In this document: piece by piece, positions 46,534 through 56,303 of the stretch
Numbering within the stretch: the stretch's first letter is position 1
How the letters are laid out: each line of letters opens with the position of its first letter
Translations under genes and position numbers: made by a program
DNA from: Pohlia nutans
Taxonomy: Eukaryota > Streptophyta > Bryopsida > Bryales > Mniaceae
Length of the DNA stretch: 64,000 bases
Assembly (NCBI GenBank): GCA_022496805.1
Contig: CM040091.1
Span: 14,684,336 to 14,748,335 of the forward strand
Reading direction: 5' to 3'
The notes under the pieces: model-generated
What the model was told of the DNA's origin: nothing
The model's input: the letters and a program-made list of their open reading frames with translations, nothing else
Database searches by the model: none

Positions 46534-47275
46534 GTATAAGGCATTTAATTCAATGTTGTATCTAGTATGGCCACCACTTGTGGCAAGGTTTTTATTTTTA
46601 TTTTCGAGTCATCTAAATTTAGGCTACAAAACTGCATGCAACTGAATGAAATGACTTTTTTATCCATAATTTTAATATTTTTATTTGAAAAACATGATGA
46701 CAAATCGTTGTTTTTTATACACCCTATCTTTTCATCCAATATATTGGCCTTTCGCAAAACCCTTTATACATCTTGTCTTTTTCATCTTACATCTTGACCT
46801 TTTCATCCGTTGAATGTCGTGCATAAAGTCCCAGCCTGACTTGCAATTAGTGCAATCCATTGCTTTGGTGACTACATGACTAAGGTGACTGGTGACATTT
46901 TTCTCATTATGTTTCCACACGATAGTGTTCCCATTGACTGATCTTCTACCCACTGACTGTACTCCTTCCCACTAACTGTACTTCTTCGAGTGGATTTGAC
47001 CCCAGAGTGTTATGATTTTTCCAAGACCACAGATGTGAAGTCCAAACTTTCCATCCACCCATATTCTCATCACAATGTAAATGAAGATTTTCAAAATTAT
47101 AACCAATTACAACCTTTTCATGTGCTACAAAATGCCACTAAACATAACACTTAAGGCTCAAAACAAAATGGGAGTATAAAACAAATTATATGTTGCCACA
47201 AAGCTCATTGAAAAACAAAAGTGTATATACATGTAATTAATGCTTCGAGTTCTTTTCCAAAAACCCAAATTTAGC
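45474..47275. repeat. 600-650 bp direct duplication (45474-46080 and 46620-47275)
   Basis: Copies share ATATTTTTATTTGAAAAACA, CCTATCTTTTCATC, GGCCTTTCGCAAAACCCTTT and CAACCTTTTCATGTGCTACA. The spacer holds an (ATT) microsatellite of about 16 units at 46487-46533. No gene. Confidence 0.85.
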
Positions 47276-47657
47276 ACCTTCAACAAACTTAATTCACATC
47301 CTCACCTAATGGAAGAGGTAATTTTCAAAAAGAAATAAATGTATCTCGAACAAAGTTAATTCATATCATTAAAAGAATTATGCTTAGACTTTAGATCTCA
47401 ATGTTCTAAAAGCATTGTCATATTATTTGTTATTTACATGTAAGCAAAAAAAATCACAATATAAAGCAAAAGATTAACTATTTGTGCTATGTGGGAAAAG
47501 AAGACATGTCTCCACTTAGCAATTGTTTTTGCTATTCACTATTCTTTAGGGCCAAATTTTCTTTGATTCTCTTGTAATCAAAGTTAATTCTCCCACTTGT
47601 CAATGTAAGGAATACCTTTCAAAAACATATAAAATCATCCCAAGCAAGCGGAGAGCG
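47276..47657. other. no gene seen
   Basis: AT-rich, without recognisable repeats or frames. Confidence 0.45.
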
Positions 47658-47859
47658 CATTTCATTGAAACTAAACTACAAAACTAGAAAAGTGATGGAG
47701 ACTGCACTCTTTCTCAATTGAGATAGGTCCCCAATTTTTCTATAATGCTCTAATTCTACAAACAAGAGAATTATAGAAAAATTGGAGACCTATCTCAGTT
47801 GAGAAGGGAAGCACTCCCCATAACTTTTCGAGCCCGTTAGTCCAATTTCAATGAAATGT
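47658..47859. repeat. 202-bp foldback, arms about 95 bp
   Basis: The outer ends CATTTCATTGAAACTAAACT and AGTCCAATTTCAATGAAATG pair. The inner 40 bp (TCAATTGAGATAGGTCCCCA.. and its complement ..GGAGACCTATCTCAGTTGAG) pair almost perfectly, with a loop of about 22 nt. A long imperfect hairpin of this shape is either a foldback transposon or a young inverted duplication able to yield small RNAs. Confidence 0.88.
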
Positions 47860-47883
47860 GTGTTGATGTGTAATGAATGTAAG

Positions 47884-48425
47884 TTGAACCCTTTAACGTC
47901 CTAATTCAACACTGATTTTGAAGATGCGTTATGAAATGTTTGATGAATAAAAAAATTGGAGTTGATGTACAAAGCTAAGTTGTAAATATCAATGTGAAGA
48001 TCACATCTGTACAATTGGATTTATCATATTTTTATTAATAAATTATATTTGCATTTTCAAGCTTTAAAAAAAAATTCAATTCAAAATCTCAAAGTTAAAT
48101 AAATAAATAAATTTTTGTAATGAATTTGGAATAACATGCACTACAAGATGGTATGATTTTGATTGTTTGATTCTACTTACTTTGGAAAATCATGTTTAAG
48201 TTTTCACTTTTTGAACTAATAATCAAATTTGACATAAACCAAATTTGTAATGTAAAAAAACCGCAATATCTTATTTTGAGGATCGACTCCGTAGAAATTA
48301 TAGTCAATTGGCACAAGATCCAATAAAAATTTGGATGGATGAAAAATAGTACATGATGTAGTGAAGAGAAAGGTTGCAATCTATTTTTCATCCATAATAT
48401 GAACGCAAGCGCTTCAAAGGGTTAA
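47884..48425. mobile_element. family F TTAA element, about 540 bp
   Basis: TTGAACCCTTTAACGTCCTA to CGCTTCAAAGGGTTAA. The interior is that of the commonest repeat in 31-64 kb (TTTTGGAAAATCATGTTTAA, AACATGCACTACAAGATGGT). One terminal TTAA is changed to TGAA. Related copies lie near 31462, 38653, 41003, 51192, 52371, 55123 and 63090. Confidence 0.75.
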
Positions 48426-48686
48426 ATTTCTTTTTTTTCACGTATTATTATTTAAAAAATAAGCCATGTCCTACTTTTTTGTTCACTTTAGTCGATGAAA
48501 GCGAACCTTTCAAGAAACAATTAAGAACACCATATGCAAAAGTTATTTAAACTAGTTGGAATCATGTCTTATGAATGAATGAATGAATTATTTTCCAAAT
48601 ACATATATACATATATAAAATAGAAGTTTAGTATTTGTTTTAGCTGATTCCATCACTTTTCAATAATTATATATATATATATTTAT

Positions 48687-49484
48687 CACGGGGAGGTTAC
48701 ATACTACATACTTTTGTAAACCATGTGCAGTCGGGGGTCAATTAGAGGTGGGCTATTTATCTAAATTTCTTAAATAATTTGCACCCTATTAGTAGATAAA
48801 ATGGTACTTTGAGGTATTTTTCAAGACCCTATAGGTATATATAATTTCCACCACTATGTTATTTTATAGACCCTATTTTATTATAAAATGGACCATTTAT
48901 CAAAATCCTGGAATTTCAGCAGTAATTGAATTTAATTGAACATTACAAAACGACAATAATACATGAACGTAACTTTTAAGGAATAATGATTGTGCTTAGT
49001 GCCTAAAATGTTCGATCGTAGAGTTTAAGTGAGAAATGCATGTTGTGAGAGGAAACAAGCGGCACTACCACCCCTCCCTAGCCTCGTGAATCTCATTGGT
49101 CACCTAATGCTAAAATTCATCATGAGGACACTTTCCCATGAAGCCAAATAATCAAACGGCTTCATTTGTGGTTCATTCCTAACTATTGGCTAAGTTCGAC
49201 GATTTTTAGTCAATTGACGCAGTTCTCATTCAATCCAAGGATTTTCATTAGAACTCACATAAATTCTTCATTCCTCTAAATATTTGAGACCCTACTTTAT
49301 TAATAAAAATAGAATACTACCTATAATTTTCACCTACCCTACTTTAGATATAATACTATATAGGCCATTTCATTGAGGCTATGGTATTTCTAAAATTTGT
49401 ATAAATTTTTGCTTCCATGAATTAAATGCACCCTATATTTTTTCTCACGTGGTTTAATAAAATTTTGACAGTGACCTCCCCGGG
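48687..49484. mobile_element. hAT-like non-autonomous element, 798 bp, 8-bp target duplication
   Basis: Termini CACGGGGAGGTTAC and GTGACCTCCCCGGG form an imperfect inverted repeat. Each side is flanked by ATATTTAT (48679-48686 and 49485-49492), the 8-bp length typical of hAT. The left flank is in a TA-rich run, which weakens the duplication argument. No transposase frame. Confidence 0.65.
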
Positions 49485-49539
49485 ATATTTATACATATAT
49501 TATTCCAAATACACTCCAAATAAAATCTCAAACAATAGG

Positions 49540-52070
49540 TGATAAATGGTTCAAAATTAGTTTAATATTAATATATTGAGTTACAAAGAATGATTGAAGT
49601 GACAATAGACCATTTATAAGGATCTTAAATCTTATTGGTGGTTTCTCAAGCTAAAGTTCAAGGAATTGAGAGTCGCTCAAGCTGAAGCGCTTAATCCTTT
49701 GACCCCTAGAAGACCAAAGCGTTTTTCCTCCAAAACTACTGCAATAGTGCCATTTTCACTCCCTCATGCAAGTACTTTAGAACAATGTCATTTTTTTCTT
49801 CTTACCTGTAAAATCTTGTTTCAAACTATTTGAAAAAACATAATCAACAAATTGTGTTGATTTTGATCACACAAATCGCAAGATAAGTGCATTTGATGAA
49901 AAAATCACCCCAAAAGAACAGATGCCGGAAAATTCCAGATGCGTTTGACTATGGCTACCTCAAAAAAACCTCACTACCAAAACCTGCCTCAGTTGTTTAG
50001 GATGTTGAAGAACACCCTGCACTTGTTGAGGGTTTAAAAGTTAAAACGACTTTTTTTTTTGAAATTGCAACATTTTTGACATTTGTTATATAAGATATGA
50101 ATCTGAGCGGTGAAAATTTAGTACATTCCATCCTCTATAGAATGATAAATTTAAAAAAAAAAAAACTAAATACCCAAGTTTTGGAGGACATATAGAATAT
50201 TTCTTAAGAACTTTAGAGGTTAGGGGCGGAAATAAAGGATTGAGGAAGAGAATGGAAGTGCCACCTCAGCCAACCCATTCCAATTTTCATCAACCCACTA
50301 ACTCTCAAGGTGGACTGCTACGTGGCAATCTTTCATTGGAGAATTTGTTTATTTATTTAATTTTATTTTCAATAAATCTAATTTTTTATAAATTTAAAAA
50401 TAGTAAATTTTAATTATAAAAATAGCATTTTCTAAATTTTGAATCTTTAATTTGTATTTATAAAAATAAAATTATTTAAGTTTTTAATGAGTGTGGAAAA
50501 GGAGGTGGTCTTTTGTCCTCACAGGCGACTCAATTTTCCACACTCTGCCCAACTTGTTGGCTTCTTCTAAAACTCAACTAGGGTTGGATAACCTATTGCC
50601 ACGACCTCCTCCAATTATGACATGTACAACTTTCTTGGAGCCACCACAATTGAGACCCAAAACCACCAATTTTACTAATCAAGTAGACCAATGGCATGCC
50701 AAGAATTGCGAAGAAGTAGCTGGTGGTTTTGAGTTAGCTCATGAGTGGATCTAGGAACAACAAAGTGTGAACTTAGGAGATTGGTATGTGATGTATGGGT
50801 AAAAGGTTACTTTCCACTTTGGAATTTTGTCTAAAATTGACAAATGCGAATTAGATATTGTAAATTTTTGCAATCCTCATGAAAACCTATTTCGAATGCA
50901 GTCATATTTTTTTTGGGAATTTAGCACTGCCAAAAATAGGCCAAATTGCTTAAGTTGGTGGTAATAGGTTATCCAACCTTGTTCCACTATTGCCTTCTTG
51001 CCCTTTCTCCCCAAAAAAAAACCATTTCCACTTATAACTTACACATGCGGTGCTGGAATTTAAAAGAATCTCCATTTTTGTGGCTTAGGAAATCCACTAT
51101 TAAATTTCTTTGAAAATTCAATTAAAAATGTGTTTACCGGAACTTGCCTGGTTCTCTAAATGTCCTAGTTAGAATGCTTAGTTTTTTAGGACTTAACGTG
51201 CATATCAAGGTCTTGAGTCAACACTCATTTTGAAAATATATTATAAAATGTTTCTTGAATGGAAAAAATGAAGTTGATGCACAAAACTAAGATAAATTGT
51301 AATTTAGTTTTCATGCTTTTCTTTTGAAATTCAATTTAAAATTAAAAATTAACAAAACACTAGTTTTGATAATTAATAATAATATTTGGAATAACATGCA
51401 CTACAACATGGTGTGATTTTTATACTACTTATTTTGGAAAATCATGTTTTAAGCCTCACTTTTTGAACTACGAATGAAGTTTGATTTAAAAGAAAAATTT
51501 AGTTTAAAAATATCACAATATCTAATTTTGAAGATCCATGCCATACAAACAATAGTCAACAAGCACATAATCCAAAAGAAATTTGAATGGATGAAAACTG
51601 TACAGAACGAAGTGTTGAAAAAAGTTGCAATCTGTTCGTCATTCATTACATGGACGCATGTGCGTCAAACGATTACCCCCTAACTCCCTAAAGCTTCATG
51701 TTCTACTTCATATAGGGAGTCAAATTTTGCTTTCATGGCCAACATGAATTTTTTTTTTCATTATGGAAAGATAGCTTGATGCATGTGCGATCCGATTAAT
51801 AGAAAAGGAGATGATTTGTGAAACATTTATGCCTCATTTCATGCCACATAGTTGCACCAAAAAAATCCAAGATCTTAGTTTAAAACAGAATCAAAAGTGC
51901 TTTTTCAAAAATAAACTCATTGTAGAATTTAACAACCAAAGATTATCCAAAATCACTATACTTAGAGCCATCTTGCATTTCAACCCATGACAAGAATTTT
52001 CATGCAAAAATTGTCAAAATTCTATTTGCGATTGAATCACAAAAGAAACTTGAATTTTATTACATTAAGA
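49540..52070. repeat. 2.5-kb segmental duplication, copy 2 (partner 39675-41870)
   Basis: Colinear with copy 1 apart from the 50582-50978 insertion. The 87-aa frame at 50491-50754 crosses the insertion boundary and is absent from copy 1, so it is not a gene. Confidence 0.85.
50582..50978. mobile_element. 397-bp TIR element (GGTTGGATAACCTATT)
   Basis: Termini GGTTGGATAACCTATTGCCAC and GTGGTAATAGGTTATCCAACC are complementary with one mismatch over 21 bp. The duplicated copy at about 40775 reads AACTCAACTATTGCACTATTG without it, showing insertion after the segmental duplication or loss in the other copy. Confidence 0.85.
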
Positions 52071-52370
52071 CGAATTCTATGAGCTTTTATTACCAAATTT
52101 TCTCTCATGAAATAGTCAGAGTAATTACAAGGTGACTGAAAAAGTATGAATAATTTAGGAAAAATTGTTAACCCCTAAAGGACCATAAGGCCATTAGGTG
52201 GCTCCTGTTTTTTTCAGTAATTTTGAGTAGGTTTTATATAGATTTTTTTTGATAATTTATAAAAATGAAATTAATCAACATGTGTAATAATCTGCACTAA
52301 TTCCAGTGATATAAAATTTGGTCCCATTCACATTATAATTTTCCCAAGACAATCGATTCAACTTGTCATT

Positions 52371-53199
52371 TTAACCCTTGGACGCGCCTGGACGATGGAT
52401 GATTTCAGGATGCGACCCTTCACCACGCATGGGGATGTTTTTCATCCATTCAATTTTTAAAAAATTCTTGTGCTAGTTGATTACCATTTGTACGGTACGG
52501 ATCTTCAAGTTAAGATATTCATTGAGAGTTTTTGAAAAATAGTAAAAGTGATTTATGTCAAGTTTCATTCTTAGTTCAAAAAGTGAGACCTTAAACATGA
52601 TTTTCCATGATAAAAAGAATCAAATAGTGAAAACCATACCATCTTGTAGTGTATGTTATTCCAATTTCATTACAATATTTTTTTTAAAATTTAATGTTAA
52701 TTTTGGATTTAAAATTGAATTTCAAGAGAAAACCTTGCAAATTAATCAAAAAATATTAATAAAAAATATTACGAATCCAACCGTATAGATGTTATCTTCA
52801 CATTGACATCTATAACTTTGCGTTGTACATCAACTCCATTTTAGTCTTTTATCAAACATTTTATAATGAATCTTTGAAAACAGCGTTGAATCGGGACCTT
52901 AAACTAAGGTCGAGACACCCATAACCGACAGGTGACCAAAAACCGATATATTCTAATTTCTAGATTGTGAAAGAACAGATGTACCTCATTTGTACATATC
53001 GGTTATGGGTTCTGAAGTACTTTTCACTTTGAAAAATTGTACAAATTTCAATATTGGGAAATAATTCATGGAAAAATTTGCATTCTCCGCAAAAACTAAC
53101 TTCCAACCCGGGAAAAATATCACCCTATTGATAGCTGGTCCAGAAATAGTGTAGGTAGCTTAAGTTATCGGTTTTAGGTGTCTCGACCTTAAGGGTTAG
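52371..53199. mobile_element. family F TTAA element nested in the outer element
   Basis: Left end TTAACCCTTGGACGCGCCTG, interior of family F in reverse orientation (AGTTTCATTCTTAGTTCA, GATTTTCCATGATAAAAAGA), right end GAATCGGGACCTTAAAC..AGGGTTAG, split near its end by the TA-flanked MITE. Confidence 0.72.
52907..53189. mobile_element. TA-flanked MITE, AGGTCGAGACACCC family, 283 bp
   Basis: AGGTCGAGACACCCATAACC and GGTTTTAGGTGTCTCGACCT are inverted and flanked by TA at 52905-52906 and 53190-53191. Same family as the LTR insertion at 1964-2360. Confidence 0.85.
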
Positions 53200-53479
53200 A
53201 AGCGTGAATCCTTGGTCCTTTAGGGACTAATAAGAGTAATGAATAACAAGGTCCAGTGGCGAACGAGTTTCCGACTGGTGTAAGTTACGGTACAGGCTTA
53301 GTTTCGGGCACCAGTCACCCGGTCATGCCAGGAGAGGATGCATTCATTTGGTGAGTTTCAGGAAACTCCAAAGGAACACTGAAAGGAGGCGACTAACTGT
53401 ACGTGCTGAGTTGCAGCAGTGAGGTTCGTGTATGTGCACACTCAGGGCCTCGGGAGCTCCAAGTGCACATTCTTTCGGT

Positions 53480-54091
53480 GTTGTGGGGCTTCGTCAGTAC
53501 GTCCTCGGGAGCTCCAAGTGCGCGCCCCGGCCAGTGAGACAACCTTCCGGAGCAGCGCAGCGAAGTGGAGTTCCCGGCATTCAACACGCGCGAGCGACTG
53601 AGGCTCCGGAGGATTTTAGTCTGTAAGCAGCGCGCCCGCCCGGTTTTTCATGCACTCCGTGCAAGCGCGATGGCGATGTGATGACGGCCATTTAGAAGGA
53701 AACTTGTGATGACAAGCTACAGCGCTCTCCACCACTCGTACGTATTGCTGGCCCCCATTCTCTCTCTGCCTGCAAAGCTTCAAGCCCAAGTAGCTTCTTG
53801 TACTGCGCCGCTTCTCAAAGCTTCTACCATCTGCGCACAGTTCTTCCACAGGTACTGGAGGACACGTCGGTCTTGACATCAAGGGCGGAGTCGGGCTGTT
53901 CAACCGGGACCTCCACAACATCGATCAGGCGGCCCTGCAAGCGAGCTCATCTTACTACACGTTCATCGCTGTCTCTATTGATTAAAGTTTTCCTTGATTC
54001 AGTGTGAGAGCTTGTGTTTGTGCGCTAGCGAACTCATTCCGGCTAGTTCATTGATTTGCTGCAACGCTAGGCAGCTGCAGCCTTCGTCACC
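53480..54091 (+). promoter_or_regulatory. putative promoter and 5' UTR of the RWP-RK gene
   Basis: GC-richer segment directly upstream of the RWP-RK start, duplicated at 44866-45460. It contains GGAGCTCCAAGTG repeats (53452 and 53509). I cannot place a TATA box or transcription start with confidence. The short frames in it shift between the two copies, so it is not coding. Confidence 0.4.
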
Positions 54092-55663
54092 ATGGAGTCG
54101 GCGTCGGGCAAAGTAGTGTCCCGTAAGTATTCCTTCTCCTTGCCTTTCGATTGGTGGTGGTCACAAGTCCATGTGCTCCTCAGATTGTTCACTGTCATTT
54201 TCAAAACCGGTGATTGTACAAAGCTGATGTGATCGTGATTGCTCGCTTCGATCAAGAGTGCGGAGCATTTCGTTGTTTGGCTCTCTCGGGACGATGATGA
54301 AGCTCCACAGTTTCTGGATTGTTAGAGGGACAAGGAGCCAAAACACTAAATGCTGTATTGAACCTCATGTTTTTAGTGTTTGGCTCTTTAGTCTCACGTC
54401 TGTATTCCTATTTTCTTCCCTTTCTATCGGTGGTGTTCACAAGTGCATGTGCTGTCTCCTGATGAACATGTAATGAAGTTCAATCTCTTCCACAACTGCA
54501 GCGCTCTGATTTCCCTTCGCAGCTTTTCTCTAGAGTATCTCACCTTTTTAGTATATAGTTTGCCTCCACCCTTTGGAAATCTTCGTTTCAGACCCCTACC
54601 TCTGCTGCTCTCTTTGTTGGTTCTCCCTTTTGTTCCCATGCATCTTTTCTGCTGTCTTCTTTTCTCTTCCCTTTCGGGGGTGGTCACAAATTACAGCGTA
54701 TACTGTCTTCTGGGAGCTCTACAAAGAATTCTGTAGCTTACCGGGTGCTTGCGCTGATTTTGTTTGCAGGAGGAGAAAGCTCACTTCATCGACAGCAGCA
54801 TTGCAACAGCGGCAGGCGGCCGAACTCATCGCGAGTCAAGGTTGCCAAAGTTTTCGCAGTGAAACGAGCAGCTATTTTGCGCCGCATGCAAGCGCTGAGT
54901 GGGACCTTCCGCGCGGCGCCCCCGACCGCCACCCTCACAGCAACCACGGCTAAAAGAGTTGGGATTGATCATTTCATGAAATCCAATTTGCCAAGCTACT
55001 TCCGCTTCCCCCTAAAAACCGCGGCAAACGAGCTCCGCGTCTCGCCGACCACACTGAAGAACATATGCAGAGCTCTTGGGCTCAATCGCTGGCCAGGCCG
55101 CAAGGTACTTAACTCAATGTCAAGTTTCATTCTTAGTTCATAAAGTGACACCCTAACATGATTTTCCTAAATAAGTAGAACGGAAAAATGGAAACCATTC
55201 CATCTCGTAGTGTGTGTTATTCTAATTTCAGGACATTTTTATTTCTATTTTAAAATTGTGCTAATTTGGGATTTTTGATTGAATCTAAAGAGAAAACCTT
55301 GCAAAATTATAATAATAAACAATATTATTAAAAATTATAAAAATCCAACCGTACAGATGTGATCATCACATTGACATGTACACCTTTGTTTTTTACATAA
55401 AGTCCATTTTTTTGTTTGCGTCAAACATTTCATAATGAATCTTTGAAAATAGTGTTGTATCGGGACGTTAGAGGGTTAAGTGCCTTCTCTATATTTACAA
55501 AGAGCCTTTGACGTGTCACAGTTGTATATTATTGTTGATGGTTGTAGTTAAGTTTAGACGGTATTTTGTATCATTGCAGATGAGGAGCTTAGAGAGGGCT
55601 GGGTTGCTTTCCGACTTAAGATATATGCAGCAGCAGCTGGTCCTGCTTGTGAATGCATGGTAG
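54092..55663 (+). CDS. short RWP-RK domain transcription factor (RKD-like)
   Basis: Three exons: 54092-54122, 54770-55104, 55580-55663, GT..AG introns in matching phases, 149 aa. Residues 75-122 form the RWP-RK domain: FMKSNLPSYFRFPLKTAANE, LRVSPTTLKNICRALG and the signature RWPGRK (117-122), followed by a leucine/glutamine-rich helix (LLSDLRYMQQQLVLLV) as a possible coiled coil. A basic stretch (RVKVAKVFAVKRAAILRRM) precedes the domain. Such nuclear DNA-binding proteins act in nitrogen response (NLP) or egg/gamete identity (RKD). With no NLP N-terminus or PB1 domain, RKD-like is the better fit. The Gly in RWPxRK is unusual. Intron 2 is largely a truncated family F element. Exons 1 and 3 rest on splice logic alone. 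It could also be a partial gene copy, given the duplications around it. Confidence 0.75.
55123..55476. mobile_element. truncated family F element in RWP-RK intron 2
   Basis: From TCAAGTTTCATTCTTAGTTC to GGGACGTTAGAGGGTTAA. The left terminus is missing. It starts 19 bp after the exon 2 donor. Confidence 0.75.
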
Positions 55664-55980
55664 TCCTCTTGTGCAGGTAACCCACTCTATATAGAAGTTT
55701 GTTATTCTGTAGTGACTGCTTATTTCTTGTGACGGTTGGTTAATTAAAGAACACAGAGAGTGGAAGGTAGGTAGGGAGTTGATGGATACATTGAACGATG
55801 TGATAGTGCATGATCTGTAGAGGTTGTTGGTGACACAGGAGATCCATATTTTGACACGACATTGTGTAAGATTTTATAGAACAATGTTCAATGTACTGTT
55901 CCCACTGTTCCAAGTAACTATGTATGAGGATATATGAAAAAAACTGAAACCTTGAAGCGTATCTATATCTCAGAGTTTTT
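55664..55980. other. no gene seen
   Basis: Short spacer between the RWP-RK stop and the start of the MIP3 duplicate. Confidence 0.5.
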
Positions 55981-56303
55981 AAGCCTGACATGACACTTCG
56001 CCACTTGGATCTCCTTCAGGTCATTACTCCATCCTCCCTCACATTGGCTCGTTTGTATATTTTGATAGGTCTTACTTGTTGATTTCCCATATATTTCAGG
56101 TCAATTGGTTAGACTTGAGCTCCTCATGAATTCCGATATGAGCATCAGCATTTTTGGACTCCAGTACCTACCCTCCGGAAGCTCTGCCATAATACTCCGA
56201 GCATTGAGCGCTAGGTACGGCTGTAGAGGCATTTAGTCCCACCTTCATGTACTGCATCAGATACTTTGTTGCTTGTAAAGACTCTACTGGCTAGGCTATA
56301 CAA

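Larger units (their letters stand above)
52168..53230. mobile_element. outer TTAA element containing two nested elements
   Basis: Termini TTAACCCCTAAAGGACCATA and TTGGTCCTTTAGGGACTAA. The outer arms match the 11480-11711 copy. A second TTAA element (52371-about 53199) sits at the place where the 11.7-kb copy has a single TTAA, and a third, TA-flanked, sits inside the second. Confidence 0.78.

Noticed and set aside
50491..50754. 87-aa plus frame
   Set aside because: It spans a transposon insertion boundary and is absent from the paralogous copy at 40.7 kb.
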